In this document: positions 35,573-44,629 of the stretch, piece by piece
Layout of the letters: every line of letters starts with the position of its first letter
Numbering within the stretch: the first letter of the stretch is position 1
From: Legionella cardiaca
GTDB taxonomy: Bacteria > Pseudomonadota > Gammaproteobacteria > Legionellales > Legionellaceae
DNA: 64,000 nt
Direction of reading: 5' to 3'
Assembly (NCBI RefSeq): GCF_029026145.1
Contig: NZ_CP119078.1
Location: 1,983,036-2,047,035 of the forward strand
Notes under the pieces: generated by a model
What the model was told of the DNA's origin: nothing
Database searches by the model: none
Seen by the model: the letters and a program-made list of their open reading frames with translations, nothing else
Position numbers and translations under genes: made by a program

Positions 35573-36174
35573 TAAATTTCCTTAATACCAGGGAAGCGAA
35601 ATTTTTCAAATTCCTCAACATTTATAGTTTTTAATCGATTACTTACTTCAGCGTGTGATAATTTTTCACAACCATCCAGCATATACCGACTAATCTTCCC
35701 ACGTGAGCGAAAGGGTTTATCAGTCAGCACCATTTGAAATAGGCAATGGTCTTTATGCACTGCCAGGATAATTTCAGCATAACCCACTTTCACATCAGAG
35801 TTATCTTTGGGATAAAGCGGACTATCTAGTTTCCAGACAAAATGCTGAATTTTGTAATGTTGGTAGCGCTTTTTACCCTTCGTTAAGTCGTTAAAAAAAT
35901 TGGTTATTCCGCGAGTTCCATAATAACGGCAGCCTTGGTCACCATAGTGTTTAAAAAATGTTTCAGAGATACGTTCAAGTGGACTTTTTTCTGTTACAAA
36001 ATAATAAGGCCAGAAGACGACTTTAAATGCTAAATAGCGCATTAACTCAGGTCTTTCTTTGAACATATCAACCGATAGGGTCTGCTTCATGTTTCGAAAG
36101 CCAATGAGTGTCACATAGGTACGATAAAGGTGCACCAGAAATCCGATGAGATAAAACGATATTAAAATTTCCAT
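35572..36174 (-). CDS. hypothetical membrane-anchored protein
   Basis: A 200-residue protein with one N-terminal hydrophobic segment (MEILISFYLIGFLVHLY) and a soluble remainder rich in aromatic and basic residues (YFVTEKSPLERISETFFKHYG, then CRYYGTRGITNFF is the most distinctive part). I do not recognise it. The segment lacks a clear signal-peptidase site, so it is probably an inner-membrane anchor with the body in the periplasm or cytoplasm. It was translationally coupled to the gene now broken at 35409-35572, which suggests the pair worked together. Confidence 0.6.
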   Translation of the reverse strand: MEILISFYLIGFLVHLYRTYVTLIGFRNMKQTLSVDMFKERPELMRYLAFKVVFWPYYFVTEKSPLERISETFFKHYGDQGCRYYGTRGITNFFNDLTKGKKRYQHYKIQHFVWKLDSPLYPKDNSDVKVGYAEIILAVHKDHCLFQMVLTDKPFRSRGKISRYMLDGCEKLSHAEVSNRLKTINVEEFEKFRFPGIKEI

Positions 36175-36706
36175 TTACATTCTAATTTGGTGAAAAGGCA
36201 CCCTACTATACAGCAAGTCTAGCCAATGTTTTACTAGTCTTAATGCCAATCCAAAGCTTAACAATTAAACAACCTTACTTACCGTTCAATCAAATGTTCT
36301 TGAGCATTCACTTGTTTTTTCGCTGAGTTTCTCAATACGTAGTCGATAAATCTTTCCTTAATCCTTAATTACTAGAATAACTACATCATCCATCACAAAG
36401 AGCGATAAGTTTATGCAATCTCAACAGGATAAGGTTAATCTACACGAACCCCCTGCTAAATAATTACCAAAACACTCTTTTTTCTCAAGTACCCATGGAA
36501 CTCATGCAAATAATCAAGGAGTACAGCCTATTGCCAGGGCGTTACATCATGCAGTATGCACAGCAAGAGGATGTTACAGCCCTTTAGATTTGTTACAGGT
36601 ACTCTTGAGGAAATAACCCTGTACTTTTAAAATTATTTGGAGGCTGTCTGGTATGTTTTTTCATTAATGATATCATCGATCTAACTAATGGATAGGCGAT
36701 TTGATC
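36175..36706. other. 532-base gap with coding-like fragments
   Basis: No intact gene. An ATG at 36413 opens 16 codons (MQSQQDKVNLHEPPAK) before a stop, and a shifted frame from about 36480 continues as SSTHGTHANNQGVQPIARAL and HHAVCTARGCYSPLDLLQVL to a stop near 36612. This may be a short decayed gene; I cannot name it. The promoter of the DUF421 gene must lie at the right end. Confidence 0.35.
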
Positions 36707-37180
36707 ATGTCTTTCAAATACTTAAATGAAATAATGGACTATGGCCTTTATCTTAGAGGTGTCATAATTACCATATACGCGATTATACTTTTTCGAACAA
36801 ATTCTGCCAGGCTTTACGGAAGCCATTCGCCTCTGGACTTCATAATTTATATTATTTTGGGTGCTATTTTAGGTGAAGCGATTGTTAATAATATCCCTTT
36901 AATATCATCCATGATAGTTTGTACATTAATCATCGCCATTCATAGATTCCTCGCATATTTATCATTTAAAAGCCAAACAGTAGGCAAATACATTAAAGGA
37001 GAGAAACTTTGTATTATAAAAAATGGGAAGTACATTCAAAAAAATCTTCGTTGCTGTCAAATCACCACGAATGATGTTTTACAAGCATTAAGAGTGCAAC
37101 ATGGTGTAGAGGATCTAGACTTAATTAAGAAAGCAATTCTGGAACGAGGTGGACAAATATCATTTATATTAAAAAAATAG
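36707..37180 (+). CDS. DUF421/YetF-like membrane protein
   Basis: A 157-residue protein with three hydrophobic N-terminal segments (to about residue 85) and a small cytoplasmic alpha/beta domain. The motifs IILGAILGEAI, LCIIKNGKYIQKNL, DVLQALRVQHGVEDLDLIKKA and LERGGQISFI are the YetF/DUF421 signature. Family members are inner-membrane proteins of unclear, possibly stress-related role. A TTG at 36701 is in frame; the ATG at 36707 fits the usual N-terminus. It is a single gene, followed by about 220 bases without features before a reverse-strand hydrolase. Confidence 0.82.
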   Translation: MSFKYLNEIMDYGLYLRGVIITIYAIILFRTNSARLYGSHSPLDFIIYIILGAILGEAIVNNIPLISSMIVCTLIIAIHRFLAYLSFKSQTVGKYIKGEKLCIIKNGKYIQKNLRCCQITTNDVLQALRVQHGVEDLDLIKKAILERGGQISFILKK

Positions 37181-37362
37181 TCTGGTAATCCTAATCATAC
37201 TTAATAAATTATTAGAAATATGCACATGGAAATAAAAGCAAACCTAACCTGATTGATGTTTACGGCAACCGGATTTATGACTCGCCCTTAATTGGGGAAA
37301 ATGCAATTTACTCATTGCTTCAGCCAATCTTGGTGAATAATTAAAAATTATTTTAGAAATAT

Positions 37363-37391
37363 GTCTTTGGCAGATTTAACCTGCCAAAGAC
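37363..37391 (-). terminator. terminator of the HSL-type hydrolase gene
   Basis: CTGCCAAAGAC/GTCTTTGGCAG, an 11-bp stem with a 7-base loop just past the reverse-strand stop, followed on that strand by a T-rich run (ATATTTCTAAAATAATTTTT). Confidence 0.75.
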
Positions 37392-37399
37392 TATTTGGG

Positions 37400-38368
37400 T
37401 TATTGTTTAAATGCTTCTTTTAAAGCATAACTGGCAACACCGTAAGCCAACAATGCCGCCTCATAATGAGAAGGTAAGGCACAAAAATCATGGAGAATAC
37501 CACCACACTCCATAAATTCTGCATGATTGCCTGCATCAACCAATTGTTGATAATATTTTTTAGCATCGTCATGAATTGGATCACATTCTGCTGCAACAAT
37601 TAATGCCGGTGGCAGATTTGAAAAGTCCTTTTGGAACTGAGGATTAGCAACAGGATCTTTCTCATCTTCTGGTTTTGACAAATACTGTTTTCTCATCCAA
37701 TTTAGAGTGGTAGTTTCAAGAAAATAGCCACTTGCAAAGGTTTTGTCTGAGGGCATTTTGTTATTTAAATCGACCCAGGGATAGAAAAGTAACTGAAAGG
37801 ATATATCCAGATCTCTATTTTTCTTGGCAAGATGGCAAATACTTGCGGCGATATTACCACCTGCACTATCCCCGCCCACGGCTAATTTGCCATTACAATC
37901 AAATTCACGAGCATGTCTTTGAATATAGCGGGCAACGTTATAACAATCCATATGCGCAGTGGGGAATTTATGTTCTGGAGCACGGCGAAAATCGACAGCG
38001 ACCACCAGACATTGAGCACCTTCGCACAATGATCTGCAGGCATAGTCGAGAAACTCCAGTTCACCAAAAACAAACCCACCGCCATGACAATAAATTAATG
38101 CAGGTAAATCTTTAGCATCACGCGTAGGCTTATATAAACGCACCTTAATATTAGTACCTTCTATATTGAGTGTGCGATCTTCAACGTACACGTTGATTGG
38201 CTTTAATCTTCCAGCAATAGGAGCCGTTAGCTTATTGAACGCGGCCCTCCCTTCTTCAGGAGACAATTCGAGAAGATTACTCCCATTTAAAGCAGTTTTG
38301 GCTCGTTCGCTTAAGCAATGAATAAATTCTTTTGAATCAGGGTGAAGCATATGAGCTGCTGTATTCAT
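37400..38368 (-). CDS. alpha/beta hydrolase, hormone-sensitive-lipase type
   Basis: A 322-residue esterase. The oxyanion-hole motif HGGGFVFG and nucleophile elbow GDSAGG place it in the HSL (family IV) group, which cleaves short-chain esters; the acid is likely in AAECDPIHDD and the base His in GGILHDF. The frame is open upstream to 38458 as a hydrophobic run, but GGAAAGGAATTATC before the ATG at 38368 sets the start and leaves no signal peptide. It is probably cytoplasmic. It stands alone, ending with a clear terminator. Confidence 0.88.
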   Translation of the reverse strand: MNTAAHMLHPDSKEFIHCLSERAKTALNGSNLLELSPEEGRAAFNKLTAPIAGRLKPINVYVEDRTLNIEGTNIKVRLYKPTRDAKDLPALIYCHGGGFVFGELEFLDYACRSLCEGAQCLVVAVDFRRAPEHKFPTAHMDCYNVARYIQRHAREFDCNGKLAVGGDSAGGNIAASICHLAKKNRDLDISFQLLFYPWVDLNNKMPSDKTFASGYFLETTTLNWMRKQYLSKPEDEKDPVANPQFQKDFSNLPPALIVAAECDPIHDDAKKYYQQLVDAGNHAEFMECGGILHDFCALPSHYEAALLAYGVASYALKEAFKQ

Positions 38369-38570
38369 GATAATTCCTTTCCTTAGAATATTTTTAAAAT
38401 AATGACTAGAAAGCAAATATACCCAAAATAAAAATAGCAGAAAAAAAGCAAGACGCAATTCGCTCTTTTTTTGTTCATTAAAATCAAGGAAATAACTTAA
38501 CTCATTTGAATCAGGAAATTCTTCAACTAGCTATGCCGTTTCAGGACAACAGACTAAATCACAAGAATTT

Positions 38571-39842
38571 TTAGTTGGTAGATTTTGTATTACGATTAAA
38601 TCGCATTAAGGTATAATTTGCGCGCTCAACAGCTTCATTAATAGCTTGTTTAGGTGTCAGCATGCCAGCAAATATTGCTTCCAAGGCTTCATCATTAATA
38701 GCTCTTATCAAATTTTGCGGCCCTGTATGGTGTCGTCCTAAAGTCTGTCTGGTTAAATCTGATTTCGCCAGTTGGAGAATTGGATGTTTACTTTCTATAG
38801 CTAGTGTTCCGTACACGCCTGTCAGCCCCAAAGGCAAATAACCCGTATGCTGATGCCATTTTAATTGCGTATCAGGTTGTGCAAGATAAGCGAAAAACTT
38901 GGCAATCCCTCGATATACAGCCTCACTCTGCCCTGCCACAGCCCAAAGAGCAGCTCCTCCAGCAACATTATTATGACGGATTACACTCGCGGTTGAATCT
39001 AAAGGTAGTAGTGCCACACCTAATTTAAACTTAACTAATTCTGATAAGCTATTATAACTTCCTGACGATTGACTAAATAAAGGACAATGACCACTGGTAA
39101 ACAGAACGGTCGCATCACTCGCCCGCCCTCCATATTCAAAATAATGCTTATCCTGCCAACTTTTTAAACGAGAAAGATGCCTGATAATTGCTTGATTGTT
39201 ATAAGTAGCCGCTGCAAGCTTGGCATCAATCATGGGCAAACCATGAATGGCTGAGAATGCTTCAATTTGTATCCATGCTGGATAAGCAGTAGTGTAAACA
39301 CAAGAAAAGCCAGCTTGTTGTAATTTATAAGCCAAACCCTCCATTTCCTGCCAGGTTTGCGGAAATGAATGCTCACTATAACCTACTTTTGCCAAAGCAT
39401 CTGCATTGTAATAGATTACAGGAATAGACGTGTTAAAGGGCATCGCCAACAAACGCTCATTGTCACTGTAGAAGGATCTTACAGCCGGAAGAAAACTCTT
39501 TTTGGGAAGCACTAACCCCTGTTCTTCCATTACCTCATCAACTGGTTTAATAATGCCTTTGGGATAGAGCATGGTCGTCGTACCAACTTCAAAAATTTGT
39601 ACGATTGCAGGCGGTTGTTTAGCACGAAAAGCAGCAGCAAAGCTGGTCATTGCTTCGCTGTATTCTCCTTTATAAGCAAGTTTAATAAAGTATTCATCTT
39701 GACTATGATTAAAGTCAGCAACTAACTGCCTTATCTCACTTCCTAAATGACCAGCAAGAGAATACCACATTGTAATCTCAACTGATTTGGCTTCTAGTCT
39801 AGGTATAAATAAAAGAAAAATAAGGCTTAATAACAACTTCAT
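38571..39842 (-). CDS. ugpB: UgpB-like solute-binding protein
   Basis: A 423-residue periplasmic binding protein of the extracellular family 1, closest in pattern to UgpB, which binds sn-glycerol-3-phosphate or glycerophosphodiesters. A signal peptide covers about residues 1-18 (MKLLLSLIFLLFIPRLEA). MWYSLAGHLG, then PPAIVQIFEVGTTTML, and SGSYNS match the UgpB ligand region. The ATG overlaps the stop of the upstream GDPD gene (ATGA), so they are co-translated. No UgpA, UgpE or UgpC gene follows in this window, so the permease must lie elsewhere. Confidence 0.85.
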   Translation of the reverse strand: MKLLLSLIFLLFIPRLEAKSVEITMWYSLAGHLGSEIRQLVADFNHSQDEYFIKLAYKGEYSEAMTSFAAAFRAKQPPAIVQIFEVGTTTMLYPKGIIKPVDEVMEEQGLVLPKKSFLPAVRSFYSDNERLLAMPFNTSIPVIYYNADALAKVGYSEHSFPQTWQEMEGLAYKLQQAGFSCVYTTAYPAWIQIEAFSAIHGLPMIDAKLAAATYNNQAIIRHLSRLKSWQDKHYFEYGGRASDATVLFTSGHCPLFSQSSGSYNSLSELVKFKLGVALLPLDSTASVIRHNNVAGGAALWAVAGQSEAVYRGIAKFFAYLAQPDTQLKWHQHTGYLPLGLTGVYGTLAIESKHPILQLAKSDLTRQTLGRHHTGPQNLIRAINDEALEAIFAGMLTPKQAINEAVERANYTLMRFNRNTKSTN

Positions 39843-40570
39843 GATAATAGATCAGGATAATCACTGAATACAGCGTCCACACCCCATTCAAAAAGTTTCT
39901 TTGCTTGTCGTTTACGATTTACAGTATAAACCAACAGGGCATAACCTTGTTCCTTTACTTCACGCACTCGTGCAGCCGTAAGTGCACGTTTATTGTAATG
40001 GACAGAATAACACTGTAGTTCTTTGGCTTTTTGCAACCAGTCCTTATCCCACTGATCAAGTAATAATCCTAAAGGCATCTCCGGGGCAAGACTGCGGCAT
40101 AAAGTTAATGCCGCCAAATCAAAACTTGACACTAAAGGCAGCGGCTTATTTGGTGGCCAATAGCGATTAATATGCGAAAGTACAGCGACCGTGGTTTGTT
40201 CCGTTGTTCCCGGATAAGGTTTAATTTCAATATTCGCTTGGGCATTGGAAAATGTTAACCACTCCAAGGCTTCACGGAAGTGAGGTATTTTTTCGCCACG
40301 ATAACGCCGTGAAAACCAACGCCCTGCATCTAGCGACTTTAAATAGTCAGCAGTCACTAACCCTATTTCACCTTGACCATTCGTTGTGCGCTTTAACGTT
40401 TCATCATGGAAAACAAAAGGTTCACCATCAGCACTAACCATTACATCAAACTCGAGGTAACGACACCCTAAAGCCAGCGCTTTATCAAACGCTGCCAAAG
40501 TATTTTCTGGTGCGTAAGCGGAGGCTCCCCGGTGACCTATTATTTTATCAATGGCTTGCAGCTGTTGCAT
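39839..40570 (-). CDS. ugpQ: glycerophosphodiester phosphodiesterase
   Basis: A 243-residue cytosolic GDPD of the UgpQ type, converting glycerophosphodiesters to sn-glycerol-3-phosphate and an alcohol. Catalytic and metal motifs are visible: IGHRGASAYAPENT, then LEFDVMVSADGEPFVFHDE, and NIEIKPYPG. There is no signal peptide. I start at 40570, where GAGAG precedes the ATG; a TTG at 40606 is also open. The start overlaps the end of the upstream periplasmic gene by 23 bases and the stop overlaps ugpB, forming a three-gene operon for phospholipid head-group scavenging. Confidence 0.88.
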   Translation of the reverse strand: MQQLQAIDKIIGHRGASAYAPENTLAAFDKALALGCRYLEFDVMVSADGEPFVFHDETLKRTTNGQGEIGLVTADYLKSLDAGRWFSRRYRGEKIPHFREALEWLTFSNAQANIEIKPYPGTTEQTTVAVLSHINRYWPPNKPLPLVSSFDLAALTLCRSLAPEMPLGLLLDQWDKDWLQKAKELQCYSVHYNKRALTAARVREVKEQGYALLVYTVNRKRQAKKLFEWGVDAVFSDYPDLLS

Positions 40571-41270
40571 TAGGACTACTCTCTTCTCGGTTTGAAGCCA
40601 ATTCAACCATGGCCGTCATCGTTAATTCATTACTCACTGTCAAAGCTGGAGCAGGACTTGCAGCAACCTCAGCATTTACCATCATGGTACTTTTTGCTCG
40701 ATAAAGTTGAGGTTGGATGGGAACTGCATCACCTTCATTAAATATTAATGTGTTTAGGCTATAGTTTTGGCCGGTATAAATTTTATTCAATCTTGCAATT
40801 TCGTCGTTAACTTGTTGATACAGTTGTTGACGAAGCTGCAATTTGATTTGCTGTATTTCTTCAAGACTGGGTTTAAACTCAACTCCATTAATTGTGTAAG
40901 TGGCGCCAGGTTTACTGACATCTTTGGCATTCTGATAAATATTGGTTAAGCTCGCTTGAGGGACTCTCGCTTGAGCAGCCACGTATAATTTTTCTAAACC
41001 AGAATTATCCTGAGAGCGATCAAACTGCGTCAAATGCCACTCACCTGCTGCAATTTTTGCAAGCATGCTCATAATGTCAGCCCGAGCTTTTACCAGATCA
41101 GCATTCGTCAATGTCGCATTGATATTAACTGTAAGTAATGCAGTTTGTGTAGCAACCCATTTTTTTGCTGAAATCTGAAATATTACTTTATCAAGTAACA
41201 TCTTGGGCTGAACAGCCATTGATAACGAACTACACATCGCTAATCCAAGCACTGCAGCTAGTTTTCTCAT
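40548..41270 (-). CDS. periplasmic protein of unknown function
   Basis: A 240-residue exported protein. The signal peptide is MRKLAAVLGLAMCSSLSMAV; this start at 41270 follows GGAGG, while the frame opened upstream at 41312 would hide it. The mature part shows TLTNADLVKARADIMSMLAK and EIQQIKLQLRQQLYQQVNDEI, a mix of strands and long helices that recalls SIMPL-domain proteins, though I am not certain. It is the first gene of the operon with the phosphodiesterase and UgpB-like protein. Confidence 0.7.
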   Translation of the reverse strand: MRKLAAVLGLAMCSSLSMAVQPKMLLDKVIFQISAKKWVATQTALLTVNINATLTNADLVKARADIMSMLAKIAAGEWHLTQFDRSQDNSGLEKLYVAAQARVPQASLTNIYQNAKDVSKPGATYTINGVEFKPSLEEIQQIKLQLRQQLYQQVNDEIARLNKIYTGQNYSLNTLIFNEGDAVPIQPQLYRAKSTMMVNAEVAASPAPALTVSNELTMTAMVELASNREESSPNATAASH

Positions 41271-41532
41271 CCCTTCCTCCAATATTTTTCGAATCAGTTT
41301 ACACCATGCCATTCATGCTTCCAATTTGTTTAAACAGATTCTAGGAAACTGCTTTTGGTATTTGTGTAAGAAAAAATACATAAAAGATAAAAAAAAAGAG
41401 CTTCAAAGGCACAATTTTTACTAATAATAAACAAAAAAGATATAGACTATAAATGAGGGTTGTTATCGCCATTGATTTACTCGTTGAATGGGTCTATAAC
41501 ATGTGCACGAGAATTTCTTGGGAGCTTTACCG

Positions 41533-42609
41533 ATGATGTCTATTGATATAATAAAAAAAAATGAACCCAGCACCGTAATTCAAGATGATTTTCTTGATTA
41601 TGCTCTTTCTCACGGCTTTGGTGATTTGCATTTCAAGGTTGATAGTGCGACCGGTATGAAAGCAATTGTTGCCATTCATAGTACAAAACTTGGACCTGCG
41701 TTAGGAGGATGTCGTTTTATTGAATATCCCAATACTGCAAGTGCTATCAATGATGCCATGCGTCTGGCAAGAGGCATGAGTTACAAGGCAGCCTCTGTCA
41801 ACCTGCCTCTCGGTGGCGGTAAAGCGGTGATTATAAAACCCAATAAACCTTATGATCGTGAGGCTTATCTCCATGCGTTTGGCCGTTTTGTTAACGATTT
41901 AGGCGGTCGATATATCACTGCATTAGACAGCGGTACCCAGTTGAGTGATATGGACATTATTGCCCAGCACACTCCTTACGTTGCAAGCCTGTCTAAACAT
42001 AACGGCGACCCCTCTCCTTATACTGCAAAGGGTGTCTTGCGAGGTATTCAAGCCGCTATTGAATTTAAATTAGGCAAAACCAAACTTGATGGCCTTCATG
42101 TTGCCATTCAGGGTTTAGGCCATGTGGGTTATTTATTAGCAATGCACTTACATGCTCTTGGTGCAAAATTAACTGTCGCTGACATTAATCCTAAAGCCGT
42201 TGAGCGAGCAGTTAAAGAATTTGATGCAACTGCTGTTTCAACTGATCTCATTCATAAAATACCCTGTGATGTTTTTGCACCCTGTGCTTTAGGTGCAGTC
42301 ATCAATGACATTACCATTAGTCAATTGCAAACAACCATCGTGGCGGGAGCAGCCAACAATCAATTAGCCCATACTTATCACGGAGAGTTATTGCATGAAA
42401 AAGGCATTCTATATGCAGCCGACTACGTGATTAATGCCGGCGGCTTGATATTTGCTGCAAGTAAATATTTCGATACACCCGAAGAGTTGGTTAATAAACA
42501 AATAGATGGTATAGGTACATCCATGTTTGAAATTTTTACCCGCTCTCAGAAAGAAAATCGTCCAGCAAGTGAAATTGCTGATACGCTAGCCCAAGAAAAA
42601 TTGGCTTAA
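41533..42609 (+). CDS. leucine dehydrogenase (Glu/Leu/Phe/Val dehydrogenase family)
   Basis: A 358-residue NAD-dependent amino acid dehydrogenase that reversibly deaminates leucine or related branched amino acids. GPALGGCRFIEYPN and NLPLGGGKAVI carry the family's glycine-rich substrate site and catalytic lysine, and IQGLGHVGYLLA is the NAD-binding turn. GGGAG before 41533 selects the first ATG of an ATGATG pair; a GTG at 41503 is less likely. A hairpin follows. It precedes the tyrosine catabolism genes in the same direction, so the block as a whole handles amino acid breakdown. Confidence 0.9.
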   Translation: MMSIDIIKKNEPSTVIQDDFLDYALSHGFGDLHFKVDSATGMKAIVAIHSTKLGPALGGCRFIEYPNTASAINDAMRLARGMSYKAASVNLPLGGGKAVIIKPNKPYDREAYLHAFGRFVNDLGGRYITALDSGTQLSDMDIIAQHTPYVASLSKHNGDPSPYTAKGVLRGIQAAIEFKLGKTKLDGLHVAIQGLGHVGYLLAMHLHALGAKLTVADINPKAVERAVKEFDATAVSTDLIHKIPCDVFAPCALGAVINDITISQLQTTIVAGAANNQLAHTYHGELLHEKGILYAADYVINAGGLIFAASKYFDTPEELVNKQIDGIGTSMFEIFTRSQKENRPASEIADTLAQEKLA

Positions 42610-42623
42610 GTAATTAAATCAAT

Positions 42624-42649
42624 AACCTTTGGATTTTATTCCAAGGGTT
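42624..42649 (+). terminator. hairpin after leucine dehydrogenase
   Basis: AACCTTTGGA and TCCAAGGGTT pair (one G-U) across a 6-base loop. There is no strong T-run, so it may only reduce read-through into the next gene. Confidence 0.45.
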
Positions 42650-42669
42650 ACAAACAAAACATAGGCGGT

Positions 42670-43335
42670 ATGATGAAACAGCATTTGAATCTGACACCAG
42701 CACTATATGACTATATGTTGGATATTTCTTTACGCGAAAACCCTATTCTGCGGGCATTACGCGAAGAAACATCAAAGTTACCTCTTGGAAATATGCAGGT
42801 TGCTCCAGAACAAGCGCAATTTATGCAATTTCTAATTCGTGTGATTAATGCAAAAAAAATACTTGAGCTCGGTACATTTACTGGGTATAGCGCTTTGGCA
42901 ATGGCGTTGGCCTTACCTGAAGAGGGACAAATAATTACCTGCGATATTAATTCAGAGTGGACATCAAAAGCGCACCCTTTTTGGCGAGAGGCTCAACAAG
43001 AAAAGAAAATAGAACTACGCCTTGCACCTGCATTAAATTCTTTACAAAATTTATTGAATGAAGGGCATGCACACAGTTTTGATTTCATTTTTATTGATGC
43101 TGATAAAACGAATTATTTGAATTATTATGAGTTTGCTTTGCAATTATTAAAACCTCAAGGAATTATCGCCATAGATAATATCTTTTGGGATGGTAACGTA
43201 ATAAATGAGCAAGACACGAGTGGACAAACTCGAGAAATTCGACGCTTAAATGAAGTATTAAAACAAGATACACGCGTTGATGTAAGTTTATTAGCTATCG
43301 CTGATGGACTTTTTCTAATCAGACCTCGCGCTTAA
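42670..43335 (+). CDS. class I SAM-dependent O-methyltransferase
   Basis: A 221-residue enzyme of the caffeoyl-CoA/catechol O-methyltransferase type. KILELGTFTGYSALAMA is motif I for SAM binding, ITCDIN follows, and FIFIDADKTNYLNYYE with AIDNIFWDG supply the metal-binding aspartates and asparagine. Substrates are usually catechol-like phenolics. It lies immediately before legiolysin, so a phenolic in tyrosine metabolism is a reasonable guess. ATGs at 42670 and 42673 are both possible. Confidence 0.9.
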   Translation: MMKQHLNLTPALYDYMLDISLRENPILRALREETSKLPLGNMQVAPEQAQFMQFLIRVINAKKILELGTFTGYSALAMALALPEEGQIITCDINSEWTSKAHPFWREAQQEKKIELRLAPALNSLQNLLNEGHAHSFDFIFIDADKTNYLNYYEFALQLLKPQGIIAIDNIFWDGNVINEQDTSGQTREIRRLNEVLKQDTRVDVSLLAIADGLFLIRPRA

Positions 43336-43343
43336 TTTGGACT

Positions 43344-43366
43344 CAGCAATTGGCAACAAATTGCTG
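43344..43366 (+). terminator. hairpin between methyltransferase and lly
   Basis: CAGCAATT and AATTGCTG form an 8-bp stem with a 7-base loop; the following sequence (CAATAAAC) lacks a T-run. A weak terminator or mRNA-processing site. Confidence 0.35.
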
Positions 43367-43401
43367 CAATAAACATTAAAAGACAATAAGGGAGTTTACA
43401 C

Positions 43402-44475
43402 ATGCATGAAAACTGTACACACCATCTGGAAGGTAATCCCTGTGGATTGGATGGTTTTGCATTTTTAGAGTTCTCAGGCCCAAACAAATCTCTTTTACAC
43501 AAGCAATTTAGTGATATGGGCTTTCATCTTGTAGCGACTCATAAAGATCAAGATATTGCTCTTTATCAACAAGGTGCCATTCAGTTTATTGTTAATGCTG
43601 CCTCAGATTGTCAAGCTGAACAACACGCGTCTACCCATGGCGCCGGGGCTTGCGCAATGGGTTTTCGAGTCAAGGATGCACAACAAGCCTATAATTATGC
43701 CCTTAAACATGGAGCGGTTGCATTTCAAGACTGCCAACATGCTAATCATGGTTTATATGCTATCCAAGCAATAGGTGGTAGCGTAATTTATTTTGTTGAT
43801 GAAAATCATCAGCCCTTTGCTGGTCATTGGGAACGCAAACCCGCAACATCTAATCTGGAAAAAGGTTGTGGATTAACATTTATTGATCACCTCACTCACA
43901 ACGTGTATCGTGGTAACATGGATAAATGGGCCCATTTTTATGAGTCTATTTTTAATTTCCATGAAATTAGATTCTTCAATATTAAAGGTCAAATGACTGG
44001 TCTCATCAGTAGAGCGCTATCAAGCCCTTGTGGAAAAATTAAAATCCCATTAAATGAATCCAAAGATGATGTGTCGCAAATTGAAGAGTTTTTACATGAG
44101 TATCACGGTGAAGGCATCCAACATATCGCACTCAATTCTGAGGATATTTATCATACTGTACATAGTTTAAGAAACCATGGTGTCAAATTTCTGGATGTCC
44201 CTGACACTTATTATGAAATGATTGATAAGCGCGTTCCATGGCACAAAGAACCTCTTGCAAAACTACAACAAGAACGCATTCTCATTGATGGTGAACAGGA
44301 TCCAAGCTCTGGATTACTTCTACAAATTTTTACTGAAAATATATTTGGCCCAGTATTTTTTGAAATTATCCAGCGTCGAGGTAATCAAGGTTTTGGAGAA
44401 GGCAATTTCCAGGCATTATTTGAAGCCATTGAACGAGATCAAATTAAGCGTGGCACTTTACAAGAGACCCATTAA
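43402..44475 (+). CDS. lly: 4-hydroxyphenylpyruvate dioxygenase (legiolysin)
   Basis: A 357-residue non-heme iron dioxygenase converting 4-hydroxyphenylpyruvate to homogentisate. Two VOC-fold halves are present; the iron ligands are His in FIDHLTHNV, His in GIQHIALNS and Glu in VFFEIIQRRG. In Legionella this gene (lly) is responsible for homogentisate-derived brown pigment, fluorescence and haemolysis. A good AAGGGAG site precedes the ATG. The FAH-family hydrolase and maleylacetoacetate isomerase downstream act further along the same pathway. Confidence 0.95.
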   Translation: MHENCTHHLEGNPCGLDGFAFLEFSGPNKSLLHKQFSDMGFHLVATHKDQDIALYQQGAIQFIVNAASDCQAEQHASTHGAGACAMGFRVKDAQQAYNYALKHGAVAFQDCQHANHGLYAIQAIGGSVIYFVDENHQPFAGHWERKPATSNLEKGCGLTFIDHLTHNVYRGNMDKWAHFYESIFNFHEIRFFNIKGQMTGLISRALSSPCGKIKIPLNESKDDVSQIEEFLHEYHGEGIQHIALNSEDIYHTVHSLRNHGVKFLDVPDTYYEMIDKRVPWHKEPLAKLQQERILIDGEQDPSSGLLLQIFTENIFGPVFFEIIQRRGNQGFGEGNFQALFEAIERDQIKRGTLQETH

Positions 44476-44548
44476 CTTCCGGAGTATGGAGAGCTTTCAT
44501 ATTTCGTCTGGCAGTAAAGCTGTCCTGTTATTCTGAAAACTTCTTTTT

Positions 44549-44571
44549 GAAGGATCCTAAGTGGATCCTTC
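44549..44571. repeat. short palindromic hairpin in the lly-FAH gap
   Basis: GAAGGATCC-TAAGT-GGATCCTTC, a perfect 9-bp stem flanked by TTCTTTTT and GCTGCG. It looks like a dispersed palindromic repeat rather than a classical terminator, since no T-run follows on the plus strand. Confidence 0.5.
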
Positions 44572-44629
44572 GCTGCGTTATGAAGACAGAGTGGGAAAAC
44601 TTATAATTAATTCGATTTAAGGGAAGTGT

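Noticed and set aside
37732-38115. 127-codon plus-strand frame
   Set aside because: It lies entirely inside the HSL-type hydrolase gene, whose motifs are clear.
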